Origin: Desulforhopalus sp. | GTDB lineage: Bacteria > Desulfobacterota > Desulfobulbia > Desulfobulbales > Desulfocapsaceae | DNA: 64,000 nt | Direction of reading: 5' to 3' | Assembly: GCA_030247675.1 (NCBI GenBank) | Contig: JAOTRX010000008.1 | Location: 1-64,000 of the forward strand | In this document: piece by piece, positions 37,137-45,703 of the stretch | Layout: every line of letters begins with the position of its first letter | How positions within the stretch are numbered: the first letter of the stretch is position 1 | The notes under the pieces: generated by a model | The model's database searches: none | Seen by the model: the letters and a program-made list of their open reading frames with translations, nothing else | Told to the model about the DNA's origin: nothing | Program-made: the position numbers and the translations under genes

Positions 37137-37184
37137 AAGAAAAAAGAAAAAAGTCCACAACCATGACGAGCATCGTTGTGGACC
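37137..37184 (-). terminator. Intrinsic terminator after rpmE
   Basis: On the minus strand GTCCACAAC (37183-37175) pairs with GTTGTGGAC (37161-37153), followed by TTTTTTCTTTTTTC. It lies between the rpmE stop and the prfA start, so prfA needs either read-through or its own promoter. Confidence 0.88.
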
Positions 37185-37238
37185 TCAAGAGAAAAATGGC
37201 TGGTCGGAGGAAACTACCGACAGAGAAAGAAGAGCCGA

Positions 37239-37466
37239 TCAGGACTTGCCTTTGTCTAACTTGGCATAATGTTGAGCATAGCGCTGTTTAAACTTCTCTA
37301 TACGTCCCGCTGAATCGATAAGTTTCTGTTTTCCGGTGAAAAAGGGATGACAGGCAGAACAAATCTCCACTCTCATCTCTTTCATGATCGACCCCAATTC
37401 CACTTGGTTGCCACAAGCGCAAACCGCGTTAATGGTGTGATACTCTGGATGAATTCCTTCTTTCAT
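37239..37466 (-). CDS. rpmE: 50S ribosomal protein L31
   Basis: A 75-aa zinc-binding (C+) L31. The metal cysteines are in VCACGNQ and CSACHPFFTGKQK. MKEGIHPEYH is the standard N-terminus; the upstream in-frame part to 37502 is left out. Between rho and prfA, a widely conserved position. Confidence 0.95.
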   Translation of the reverse strand: MKEGIHPEYHTINAVCACGNQVELGSIMKEMRVEICSACHPFFTGKQKLIDSAGRIEKFKQRYAQHYAKLDKGKS

Positions 37467-37552
37467 GACCTCTAGTCCTCCAACACCTCTGTGGGTGAGC
37501 AAATATTAATAGTAAAGAAAAATTTTAACACAAGAGAGACATATTACCCAAA

Positions 37553-37584
37553 TAGCGATTTTTTTCAACAAAAAATGGCTATCA
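37553..37584 (-). other. AT-rich hairpin between rho and rpmE
   Basis: Stem ATAGC-C-ATTTTTT / AAAAAAT-C-GCTAT (12 bp, one mismatch) with a short loop, about 20 bp after the rho stop. Too AU-rich for a strong terminator; it could slow transcription or protect a 3' end. Confidence 0.5.
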
Positions 37585-37602
37585 CCAGCTGCTGATACGC
37601 GC

Positions 37603-38853
37603 TTATCCGTTCATGGAATCAAGAAAATCGGCATTGGTTTTCTGCAGCTTCAATTTATCTATCAAAAAATCCATACAATCTGCTGGATTCATTGAGTTGA
37701 GAAGTTTGCGCAGTATCCATATCCGATTAAGGGCCTCAGGTTTGATCAACAGATCCTCTTTCCGCGTACCCGAGCGCTTAAGGTCAATCGCCGGAAAAAT
37801 GCGCTTATCGGCCATCTTGCGGTCAAGAATCAATTCCATATTGCCGGTACCTTTAAACTCCTCAAAGATAACCTCATCCATCCGACTGCCGGTCTCAATA
37901 AGAGCCGTGGCGAGAATTGTTAAGCTTCCACCTTCCTCGATATTCCTCGCTGCGCCAAAGAAACGTTTGGGGCGATGCAAGGCATTGGCCTCAACACCAC
38001 CCGACAATATTTTGCCGCTGGCCGGGGTAACAGTATTATAAGCCCTTGCAAGCCGGGTGATTGAATCAAGAAGGATCACCACATCTTTTTTATGCTCAAC
38101 CAGTCGTTTCGCCTTCTCAATTACCATTTCAGCCACCTGAATATGCCGTTGCGGCGGCTCATCAAATGTCGAGCTGACGACCTCCGCAGTCTTGACACTT
38201 CTCGTCATTTCGGTGACTTCTTCCGGTCGCTCATCAATCAACAAAACAATGAGATACACTTCCTTGTGATTGCGAACAATAGAGTTGGCAATTTTCTGCA
38301 TAAGAACTGTTTTTCCGGTGCGCGGTGGAGCCACAATCAGTCCTCTTTGCCCCTTGCCGATTGGTGCAAACATATCCATAATCCGCATGGATATGTTGTC
38401 CGGCTGCCACTCCAAGGTAAACGCTTCATTGGGATGCAGCGGTGTCAGGTTGCCAAATAACGTCTTCTGCTTTGCCGCCTCGGGCGGATCAAAATTGACA
38501 CTGTCTACCTTTAGTAAGGCAAAGTATCTTTCTCCTTCTTTGGGGGCACGAACCAATCCTTCTACGGTATCGCCGGTACGGAGATTCAACCTGCGTATTT
38601 GCGAAGGAGAAACGTATATGTCATCAGGGCCAGGAAGATAGTTGTAATCGGGAGCTCTCAGAAAACCAAAACCATCGGGAAGAATTTCCAGGACACCATT
38701 GCCACGCATCTTCCCATCTTTATCGGATTGGGCTTTAAGAATTGCAAAAATGAGCTCCTGTTTTCGTAGTGCGCTATAGCCCTCGACCTTTAATGATCGG
38801 CCTAGCTGCACCAATTCACCGATTTTCATCAGTTTGAGTTCCGCCAGATTCAT
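37603..38853 (-). CDS. rho: Transcription termination factor Rho
   Basis: Hexameric RNA helicase, 416 aa. N-terminal Rho_N helical domain, RNA-binding cold-shock-like domain with GFGFLRAPDYNYLPGPDDIY, Walker A VAPPRTGKT, Walker B VVILLDSITRLARAYN, the Q-loop and the C-terminal KRIFPAIDLKRSGTR. GGAGAAGT before ATG 38853 supports the start. Confidence 0.97.
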   Translation of the reverse strand: MNLAELKLMKIGELVQLGRSLKVEGYSALRKQELIFAILKAQSDKDGKMRGNGVLEILPDGFGFLRAPDYNYLPGPDDIYVSPSQIRRLNLRTGDTVEGLVRAPKEGERYFALLKVDSVNFDPPEAAKQKTLFGNLTPLHPNEAFTLEWQPDNISMRIMDMFAPIGKGQRGLIVAPPRTGKTVLMQKIANSIVRNHKEVYLIVLLIDERPEEVTEMTRSVKTAEVVSSTFDEPPQRHIQVAEMVIEKAKRLVEHKKDVVILLDSITRLARAYNTVTPASGKILSGGVEANALHRPKRFFGAARNIEEGGSLTILATALIETGSRMDEVIFEEFKGTGNMELILDRKMADKRIFPAIDLKRSGTRKEDLLIKPEALNRIWILRKLLNSMNPADCMDFLIDKLKLQKTNADFLDSMNG

Positions 38854-39296
38854 TAATCTACTTCTCCTTTCTGGAATTATGGGCAGGATAACGAGAAAAC
38901 ACCGCGGACGCCAAGAATGTCGTCAGGCTACGCGCCATGGCATCGGTGTGTATACAAATTTGCTGTCAAGACTAAACATTGCAGGAAACGCCTGGGTAAG
39001 ATCCACGGCCACGATAATCAAATTATGACTTCGATACGACCTACTACGTGCTGTGTGTCTACCAGATATTATCTATAGAATGGGATAAATGACCAGATCT
39101 GCTACGAATCAAACGTTTGACATCTGCGGACGGCCCGAGAACGTTCTTCCGGAAGATACTATCACAGCGGTATGTAACAAACAGGATTCAAAGAAATGAT
39201 TCGGTAAAGACAGGGATTGAGTTTTCAAATCATCGCTTCCCTTATACGTATTCACGCTTCCACTGTCAAGCTTTTTAGCCTGTCACGGAGACATTC
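38854..39296. other. 443-bp gap upstream of rho
   Basis: Between the coaE stop and the rho start, both on the minus strand. Open frames are short and without protein-like pattern. The length suggests a long rho leader, as is common for this autoregulated gene, but I see no defined RNA motif or promoter pair I would defend. Confidence 0.5.
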
Positions 39297-39899
39297 CTAA
39301 GCATTTTTCTTGGCTATGAGTTTTTTCCCGAGCCAAGCAATCTGCTGGACAGTACTAACAAAAGTTCCGCCATTATCAATAACAAAATGGGCCGCCGCAA
39401 GTTTTTCCGCCAGGGGTAACTGAGTAGCAAAGACCCTGTAAATCTCATCCACGGTCATTCCATCCCTGAGCGACACGCGCTGCACGCAAAGAACCTCAGG
39501 AACATATACAACCACCCAGACGGCAAAATCATGCTGCCACCCTACTTCAAAAAGAAGCGGCACCTCCACCACCAGATCGCGTTCAACCTCACGGCAATGT
39601 GTGTATCGATCCGCCACCTGTTTTCGAACAAGAGGATGAAGAATCGCCTCAAGTTGCTCTTTCACTCCACTATCGGAAAAGACAGCCTGCCGAAGAAGCA
39701 TTCTGTTCAGGGTACCATCGACATTGAGATATCGCGTGCCGAACACTTGTAGAAATCGCTCGAAGCCGGGATTTCCAGGCTGCATCTGTTGCCGGCAAAG
39801 TTCGTCGGTATCTATATGCTCAGCTGCCATCGCGACAGCGAGGATACGACCGGCCGTACTTTTGCCCGATCCCAGCCCACCAGTCACGGCAATATTCAT
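39297..39899 (-). CDS. coaE: Dephospho-CoA kinase
   Basis: Last step of CoA synthesis; 200 aa. P-loop GGLGSGKST at the N-terminus, the DTDELCRQ substrate block, HPLVRK and the VEVPLLFE motif. ATG 39899 overlaps the rluD stop by four bases; the longer frame to 39947 lies inside rluD. Confidence 0.95.
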   Translation of the reverse strand: MNIAVTGGLGSGKSTAGRILAVAMAAEHIDTDELCRQQMQPGNPGFERFLQVFGTRYLNVDGTLNRMLLRQAVFSDSGVKEQLEAILHPLVRKQVADRYTHCREVERDLVVEVPLLFEVGWQHDFAVWVVVYVPEVLCVQRVSLRDGMTVDEIYRVFATQLPLAEKLAAAHFVIDNGGTFVSTVQQIAWLGKKLIAKKNA

Positions 39900-40879
39900 T
39901 TCATTGTTGCCCCTATTGTCTGATTGCCCCTGAGCTCTTCCAAACAAAATGTAAAATCAGGCCAAAGCTCGGCCCTATGGTCTAACAGCTGACCATTTAC
40001 GGGATGATAAAAAACCAGTCTCGATGCGTGGAGGAGCTGCCGTGGAAAGGCACTGTTATTACGGTTACCGCCATAAACTCCATCACCGGCGACAGGACAG
40101 CCGAGACTTGCCATATGAACTCGAATTTGATGCGTTCTACCGGTTTCTATAACCAGCTTAACAAGGCTGAATTTTGACGAAAATTCTTCCAAAACCTGCC
40201 AGTTGCTAACGGCATATCTGCCACTACTCTCGTTGATTGCCATCTTTTGGCGATGAACCGGATGTCGACCAATAGGCGCGACCATTCTCCCGCTCTTTTC
40301 TTTGAGTGTTCCATGAAGAATTGCTAGATACTCTTTGGTAATTCGCCGGTTTTTGAAGTCATCCACCAACTTGCGATGGACAGAATCTTGTTTGGCAACA
40401 AGCATAATTCCAGACGTATCCTTATCCAACCTGTGAACAATACCGGGCCTCAGGCCATCACCTATCGCTGCAATCGACTCGCAGTAATGAACCAGACCAT
40501 TGACAAGGGTCCCCTCTGAATTGCCACTTCCCGGATGCACAACAATTCCAGGAGGTTTTGAGATAATCAGAAAGAATTCGTCCTCGAATATAATGGAAAA
40601 ATCAACAGGTTGCGGAATAATGCCAGGCATTTCCTGTTGCTCAATAGCTCCACTGACAATCTCTCCTTCTTTGAGGCGATAACTCGCCTTGCGGCACATC
40701 GCATCGACAAGGATACTCCCGTTACGAATTGAACTGGAAAAAACCGACCTTGAGAGCGAAGGATTGGTCAGAGCAAGAAATTGGTCAAGGCGCATTCCAG
40801 CATCTGATGCTTCGATTGTTATTTGAAAGGAATTGCCCAGGGGCGATGCAGGTTCCCGGCCTGGAATTTCACATTCCAT
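39896..40879 (-). CDS. rluD: RluD-family 23S rRNA pseudouridine synthase
   Basis: 327 aa. N-terminal S4 RNA-binding domain (MRLDQFLAL), then the catalytic domain with the Asp-containing motif RPGIVHRLDKDTSG and the TGRTHQIRVHMA block. A TTG at 40900 is the only longer start. RluD versus RluC-type site specificity is inferred from length and S4 domain. Translationally coupled to coaE. Confidence 0.9.
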   Translation of the reverse strand: MECEIPGREPASPLGNSFQITIEASDAGMRLDQFLALTNPSLSRSVFSSSIRNGSILVDAMCRKASYRLKEGEIVSGAIEQQEMPGIIPQPVDFSIIFEDEFFLIISKPPGIVVHPGSGNSEGTLVNGLVHYCESIAAIGDGLRPGIVHRLDKDTSGIMLVAKQDSVHRKLVDDFKNRRITKEYLAILHGTLKEKSGRMVAPIGRHPVHRQKMAINESSGRYAVSNWQVLEEFSSKFSLVKLVIETGRTHQIRVHMASLGCPVAGDGVYGGNRNNSAFPRQLLHASRLVFYHPVNGQLLDHRAELWPDFTFCLEELRGNQTIGATMK

Positions 40880-40933
40880 ATTGACTACTTCTAAAGGCAA
40901 AAATGAAGAACTGAGTCCGCTACAGCAAGTAGT

Positions 40934-41413
40934 CTATGAAAAAAGTGCATCGATGGTCTTGCTGACAGCAGCTTCCTCGGTATCCTGCGCTAATGATAGC
41001 TCTTTGACGAGAAGGTTTTTTGCGGTATCAAGCATTTTTCTTTCGCCATAACTTAAATCCTTATCAACACTGAGGAGGAAGAGATCTCTTAACACAACGG
41101 CAACTTCATGGACTGAACCGGTTTTAATTTTCTCCATATAATCACGATATCGCCTGTTCCACGTCTGGGTACCCAATGCGACAGATCGATCCGCCAATAT
41201 ATCGAAGACATTACTCACCTCACTCTTCCCGACAATGGCACGCAACCCAACGTTTTTACTGCTCGCGGTGGGTATCATAATTCTCATGCTGTTATCAAGA
41301 ATTTCCAAAATATAGAAAGATTGGTCAATTCCACCGATTTTCTTCGTTTCGACGGCCTTAATTACACCAACACCATGAGCTGGATAGACAGCCATATCAC
41401 CTTCAGAAAACAC
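40934..41413 (-). CDS. CarD/CdnL-family transcription regulator
   Basis: A 159-aa RNA polymerase-binding factor. N-terminal Tudor-like RID domain (YPAHGVGVIKAVETKKIGG), then a helical DNA-binding domain with WNRRYRDYMEKIKTG and a conserved SYGERKMLDTAKNLLV. It stabilises open promoter complexes, especially at rRNA promoters. The start is GTG at 41413, six bases after AAAGGAG. Confidence 0.92.
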   Translation of the reverse strand: MFSEGDMAVYPAHGVGVIKAVETKKIGGIDQSFYILEILDNSMRIMIPTASSKNVGLRAIVGKSEVSNVFDILADRSVALGTQTWNRRYRDYMEKIKTGSVHEVAVVLRDLFLLSVDKDLSYGERKMLDTAKNLLVKELSLAQDTEEAAVSKTIDALFS

Positions 41414-41725
41414 AGGTTTCTCCTTTTAACAAAGCGCCTTGCATAAGGCCAAACACAATAATAGCTGAAATACAAGACACTGCAAAAGCTTTACCGAACA
41501 AGGGAACGCACCGGATTGTAAAGAAGTTTTTCTTCATTCCGGCTGTAATTGATATTTTTGCTGCAGCGGGTGATACTGATCCATCAGTATTTTCAAGCAC
41601 TGTACACTTTTACTATAACCTATTCTAAGAATAATTGCCTTATTTTTTCCCAACGATCCATTCCAGCACAGATATACACACATCCAAGGATTGGAATGAA
41701 CAAAAGAATTTAAGCATCTAAGATT
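41414..41725. other. 312-bp gap between pth and the carD-type gene
   Basis: No convincing gene. A 65-codon minus-strand frame with a hydrophobic stretch (41403-41600) overlaps the carD start and lacks a ribosome site, so it is not called. The region probably holds the carD promoter. Confidence 0.5.
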
Positions 41726-42319
41726 TCACTTTAACGCATTCAGAAGCCCCATCGCCAAATCGGCCTTTTCCTGAAAGAATAGCGCCACACCTTCTTCAAT
41801 CGTAGAATATCTGATACTTATAAATGCCATTTCAGTTTCACTGAAGTCACTGAGCACATATCTCTCTACCGGGATCTCCAAAGGCACATCCCCCTTGCCG
41901 GGCCTTCCTATGCCAACCTTCAAACGATAAAAATCCTTTGTTCCTAGACATTCAACCAGAGACTTTATACCGTTATGGCCGCCAGTACCTCCACCTTTTA
42001 CGAGCTTAATGCGTCCACAAGTCATATCAAGATCGTCATGAATCACCAACAAACGGTCAGGCGACAATTTAAAGAACCGGTAATATTGGGCTACCGCTCT
42101 ACCGCTCAGATTCATAAAAGTATTTGGTTTAACGAGATGAATCTTTTTCCCGCTCATTTGTAAACTTGTTGAGAAGGCATTCCATTTTTCCTGAAATATT
42201 GTACTCCCCAACCTCGTAGCAAGTTCATTAATTACCTGAAACCCGACATTGTGCCGGTTAAATCTGTACTGTTCTCCAGGATTGCCAAGTCCGGCTACCA
42301 AATAGTCATTTCCTTCCAT
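41726..42319 (-). CDS. pth: Peptidyl-tRNA hydrolase
   Basis: Frees tRNA from drop-off peptidyl-tRNA; 197 aa. LVAGLGNPGEQYRFNRHNVGF contains the conserved Asn and the catalytic His; KPNTFMNLSG, VIHDDLDM and GGGTGGHNGIKS follow in order. Next to ctc, as in many bacteria. Confidence 0.96.
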   Translation of the reverse strand: MEGNDYLVAGLGNPGEQYRFNRHNVGFQVINELATRLGSTIFQEKWNAFSTSLQMSGKKIHLVKPNTFMNLSGRAVAQYYRFFKLSPDRLLVIHDDLDMTCGRIKLVKGGGTGGHNGIKSLVECLGTKDFYRLKVGIGRPGKGDVPLEIPVERYVLSDFSETEMAFISIRYSTIEEGVALFFQEKADLAMGLLNALK

Positions 42320-42340
42320 AAAGATTCTCTTCTAATAAAT

Positions 42341-42380
42341 AAAAAAAGGTTCGAAAAAGAAACCTTTTCCGAACCTTTCA
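42341..42380 (-). terminator. Intrinsic terminator after ctc/rplY
   Basis: On the minus strand AAAGGTTCG (42379-42371) pairs with CGAACCTTT (42354-42346), followed by a T-rich tail. An inner GGAAAAGGTTTC-type pairing extends the stem. It separates ctc from pth. Confidence 0.85.
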
Positions 42381-42464
42381 TACTCCACCTCTATTGGGGA
42401 GCAACTTACTCTCAGTTAAAAATTACTGAGCGTGTTATCTGCAAATACTATTCATGACACCATA

Positions 42465-43037
42465 TCAGGCAGCAGCCTTCTGTCCAGGCTTCAAAATGCT
42501 GACAGCAAGGGACTCTGCATCTGTTACCATTCTCACATTTGCGGGAACGGCTATTTCACCGCATTTGATGTTTTCACCAATACCAAGAGGACTAACATCT
42601 ACAAGGCATTCATCTGGGATATCAAGCGGTTTTCCTTCGAGAACGACCTTGTCATGGTTTATGATCATGTCCCCCCCAAGATCGACTCCCTTAGCTACTC
42701 CGTTAAAGATGACCGGTACCGTGAACGACCTTTCCTTTTGAAGGTCAATTTCACAGAAGTCAACATGAATCAAGGTGTCACGAACAGGATCGGTCTGCAC
42801 CTCACCGACCATCACACACTTGTCTGAAGCCCCGTCAATTTTCAATGTGACTACAGTATTCTTCCTATAGAACTCAAGGAGTTTTGCCATCAGCGACTTG
42901 GTCTCAAGCTGTAATTTCAGAGCCTCTCCACCACCACCATATACAACTGCGGGTGTAATACCCTTCAAACGAAGCTGCCGCATGGGTCCCTTCCCAGAAG
43001 CATTTCTTACAGATGCGGACATTTCAACCTGATACAT
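42465..43037 (-). CDS. rplY: 50S ribosomal protein L25/general stress protein Ctc
   Basis: 5S rRNA-binding L25 of the long Ctc type, 190 aa: an N-terminal L25 domain (RNASGKGPMRQLRLKGITPAVVYG) and the C-terminal beta domain. A strong AAAGGAGG precedes ATG 43037. Follows prs, as in the prs-ctc-pth order. Confidence 0.95.
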   Translation of the reverse strand: MYQVEMSASVRNASGKGPMRQLRLKGITPAVVYGGGGEALKLQLETKSLMAKLLEFYRKNTVVTLKIDGASDKCVMVGEVQTDPVRDTLIHVDFCEIDLQKERSFTVPVIFNGVAKGVDLGGDMIINHDKVVLEGKPLDIPDECLVDVSPLGIGENIKCGEIAVPANVRMVTDAESLAVSILKPGQKAAA

Positions 43038-43144
43038 AGATCCTCCTTTGCCAGACAGTCGTTATTTACTCGCTTGAGAAGCGACTGAGCAGAATATTAT
43101 AACTAGCTATATTATATAAATATCAATTAAACAAACTATCCAAA

Positions 43145-44086
43145 TCAAACAAACAACGAACTGACGGAATCTTCATTGTGGATCCTGCTAATCGCCTCCG
43201 CAAGCAACCGGGAAACCGACAGGACCTTAATTTTCTCGCACTTTAACGCTTCCCCTCGAAGGGGTATTGAATTGGTTACGACGAGCGATTTTAAACGCGA
43301 GGCATTGATTCTTTCGATTGCCGGGCCGGACAGCACCGGATGCGAGCAACACGCATGAACCTCTTTTGCGCCATTCTCCATAAGGGTTTCTGCGCCTGCA
43401 CAAAGAGTTCCGGCTGTATCGACCATGTCGTCCATCAAAATTGCAGTCTTTCCACGGACATCGCCGATTACGTGCATTGCCTGGCATTCGTTGGGTTTAT
43501 CTCGGCGCTTATCGATAATCGCCAAACCGGAATCCAATCTTTTGGCAAAAGCCCGGGTTCTCTCGACCCCGCCGGCGTCCGGAGAAACCATAATGACATC
43601 TTCGCCAAAGTTTTGTTTGATATATTTGAGAATCACCGGAGCCGCGAAAAGATGATCAACGGGAATATTAAAAAAACCTTGGATTTGTCCGGCATGCAGA
43701 TCCATACACAGTACACGGCGAACTCCAACGGCCATAAACATCTCGGCTACGACCTTGGCTGAAATGGGGACACGCGGAGCATTCTTCCGATCCTGACGTG
43801 CATATCCGTAGTAAGGGACTACGGCGGTAATCCTTCTTGCCGATGCGCGACGCAGCGCATCAACCATGATCACCAACTCCATCAGATGATCATTAACCGG
43901 AGTGCATGTGGGCTGGATCAGAAAGACATCAGTGCCCCGGACATTTTCTTTTAGCTCAACAAAAATTTCTCCGTCACTGAACTTACGCAGATCTGCCTTG
44001 CTCAGTGGAATATTCAAATGGCCAGCAATTTCTTCCGCCAATTGCCTGTGGGCATTGCCTGAGAAAATTTTTAAGTCTCGTACCAT
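43145..44086 (-). CDS. prs: Ribose-phosphate pyrophosphokinase
   Basis: Makes PRPP from ribose 5-phosphate and ATP; 313 aa. KFSDGEIFVEL, the flexible-loop VVPYYGYARQDRK, DLHAGQIQGFF, DAGGVERTRAFAKRL and the PRPP loop MDDMVDTAGT are present. It starts just downstream of the tRNA-Gln gene on the same strand. Confidence 0.97.
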   Translation of the reverse strand: MVRDLKIFSGNAHRQLAEEIAGHLNIPLSKADLRKFSDGEIFVELKENVRGTDVFLIQPTCTPVNDHLMELVIMVDALRRASARRITAVVPYYGYARQDRKNAPRVPISAKVVAEMFMAVGVRRVLCMDLHAGQIQGFFNIPVDHLFAAPVILKYIKQNFGEDVIMVSPDAGGVERTRAFAKRLDSGLAIIDKRRDKPNECQAMHVIGDVRGKTAILMDDMVDTAGTLCAGAETLMENGAKEVHACCSHPVLSGPAIERINASRLKSLVVTNSIPLRGEALKCEKIKVLSVSRLLAEAISRIHNEDSVSSLFV

Positions 44087-44121
44087 GTTTTATGCACTCG
44101 GGGATAACCGGATACCGTATG

Positions 44122-45093
44122 TTAGTGATGGCTGGGGCGGAAGGATTCGAACCTACGGATGCCGGGATCAAAACCCGGTGCCTTACCGCTTGGCGACGCC
44201 CCAGTGCACGCTCTTAACAAATATACTCTCTCACCGTATTCCTGACGCAACCCACCAACAATACGTTCAAAATCTGGACAACTCGACGAACTGGAATCTG
44301 GATAAATCCCGAACACCGTCGGCCCACTCCCGGACATCAACACCTTCGATGCCCCTGCTGCCAAGAGAGCCCCTTTGATTCGATCAATTTCCGGATACTT
44401 TGCACATGTCACCTGCTCAAGATCGTTGTACATCTCCGACAGGGACAAGGAAACAGTTTCGTGCTTTTGAAAGCATGACAGCTTAGAGTTTTTCGAAAGT
44501 CTTGTCAATATTAAATTTTGAAAAACCCAGGATGTCGACACGAAAATATTGGGATTAACCAATATAAAAGAGCAATCATCGATGGAGGGAACAGGATGCA
44601 GTATGTCTCCAATACCCCGAGCAAATACAGCATCATAGTCAACTGCAAAAAACGGCACATCGGCGCCCAGAGAGCGGGCAAGATCCACCAGACTCTCGTC
44701 ACTGAACTCATTATTAAAGATGGAGTTCAACCCGCGCAAAACCGTGCCGGCATCGCTACTCCCCCCACCAAGACCGGCTGCAACCGGTATCTTTTTTTTC
44801 AAATGGATTCTGACCCCGCAATTTTTCCCTTTCTCGCTTGCTGCAAAATAGGCTTTCGCGGCACGCACTGCCAGATTGGTCTCATCAGCTGGGACGTGAA
44901 GACTGGAGCAAGAAAACACAACCTCACCAGCCTCACCCGGAAGTATCTCCATGGTGACGGTATCAAATAGCTGCAGTTTCTGCATCCAGGTCTCTAGATC
45001 ATGGTAGCCATCAGGCCTTCGGCCAACAACACGGAGAAACAGGTTTATTTTCGCGGGGGCCTGGAGCGTAATTGTACGAGTCTGGGAGACCAT
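44122..45093 (-). CDS. ispE: 4-diphosphocytidyl-2-C-methyl-D-erythritol kinase
   Basis: GHMP kinase of the MEP pathway. KINLFLRVVGRRPDGYHDLET at the N-terminus, the ATP loop PVAAGLGGGSSDAG and the C-terminal MSGSGPTVFG motif are intact. The normal protein length (about 290-297 aa) is reached just before the tRNA-Gln gene, but no stop occurs there: the frame crosses the whole tRNA and ends at 44122, giving 323 aa, the last 27 from tRNA sequence. RNase P cleavage at the tRNA 5' end would leave a transcript without a stop codon. ATG 45093 lies 10 bp after the DUF1844 gene. Confidence 0.92.
   Translation of the reverse strand: MVSQTRTITLQAPAKINLFLRVVGRRPDGYHDLETWMQKLQLFDTVTMEILPGEAGEVVFSCSSLHVPADETNLAVRAAKAYFAASEKGKNCGVRIHLKKKIPVAAGLGGGSSDAGTVLRGLNSIFNNEFSDESLVDLARSLGADVPFFAVDYDAVFARGIGDILHPVPSIDDCSFILVNPNIFVSTSWVFQNLILTRLSKNSKLSCFQKHETVSLSLSEMYNDLEQVTCAKYPEIDRIKGALLAAGASKVLMSGSGPTVFGIYPDSSSSSCPDFERIVGGLRQEYGERVYLLRACTGASPSGKAPGFDPGIRRFESFRPSHH
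44129..44203 (-). tRNA. tRNA-Gln (anticodon UUG)
   Basis: A 75-nt tRNA with encoded CCA. Acceptor stem UGGGGCG/CGCCCCA with the weak U1-A72 pair typical of tRNA-Gln and discriminator G; D arm around AAGCGGTAAGGC; anticodon stem CCGGG-TTTTGAT-CCCGG giving anticodon TTG; T loop GGTTCGAATCC. The whole gene lies inside the reading frame of ispE on the same strand. Confidence 0.96.
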
Positions 45094-45102
45094 TGGCTGC
45101 AG

Positions 45103-45432
45103 CTATTTTCTTACTACTTTGACAAAGCGAATCTTGATGTCATAAAGAATATTTTTCAGCAGCTCTGCCTCATCCGGGGTCAAATTCCCTTTTGTCTTGT
45201 CCTGAATCAGCATCAATGTATCTATCGCATGCCTGGCAAGATCTGGTTCAATCACCCTCTTTCCAGTTTGCGGATCAGCGATTTCGCCGAGATGATACAG
45301 CGCTGACGTATTGAGAGACATTACAAACGCTGGAAATGTTACCTCCGGCATTACGCATCTCCCCTCCTTGTTGGGAACTTTTCCCTCTCCGCACCCACAC
45401 TCACTTCCCACCATCTTATCAGCATCGCTCAT
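45103..45432 (-). CDS. DUF1844 protein
   Basis: A 109-aa small protein. The hallmark FPAFVMSLNTSALYHLG is followed by the helical segment HAIDTLMLIQDKTKGNLTPDE. Cysteines sit near the N-terminus (ECGCG). Function unknown; the family occurs mainly in Deltaproteobacteria and Planctomycetes, here just before ispE in the same direction. Confidence 0.85.
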   Translation of the reverse strand: MSDADKMVGSECGCGEGKVPNKEGRCVMPEVTFPAFVMSLNTSALYHLGEIADPQTGKRVIEPDLARHAIDTLMLIQDKTKGNLTPDEAELLKNILYDIKIRFVKVVRK

Positions 45433-45529
45433 AATTCGTATTCCTTGTCACGTCACTTACATCTTCGATTGCCTGAAGTAACTTCTTCTAAAAGATCTTC
45501 AACAGAACGCCCCTACAAAGGAAAATTAT

Positions 45530-45703
45530 TCAAGCCCAACAACACATTAGCTTTGTTCCTTTCTCAGCGCCAAAACCAAGAGGCAGCACAGCGAAACTAT
45601 GCTGCCGAGATATAAAGCTGAGTTGGACGACTAGTCTGCTCCAACGAAACTTATATCCTCTCAGTATAACATCAAAACTGCTTTTCAATTCTTGGTACAA
45701 CCT
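45530..45703 (-). other. In-frame open extension after the serA stop
   Basis: After the serA TAA, the same frame stays open for 57 more codons to a TGA at 45530 (including YKFRWSRLVVQLSFISR and AVLPLGFGAEKGTKLMCC). The first half is repeat copy E. There is no start codon with a ribosome site, so translation would need stop read-through. Recorded as sequence, not as a gene. Confidence 0.35.
45611..45655 (-). repeat. Dispersed 3'-end repeat, copy E (reverse)
   Basis: The reverse complement reads ATAAGTTTCG, then GGAGCAGACTAG and CAACTCAGCTTTATA, matching copy A and D tails. The inner stem is partly eroded. A separate perfect stem GGCAGCA/TGCTGCC (45582-45606) lies next to it. It is about 50 bp after the serA stop. 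Confidence 0.75.

Noticed and set aside
41403..41600. Minus-strand 65-codon hydrophobic frame before the carD-type gene
   Set aside because: No ribosome site, overlaps the carD start, and composition reflects AT-rich intergenic DNA.
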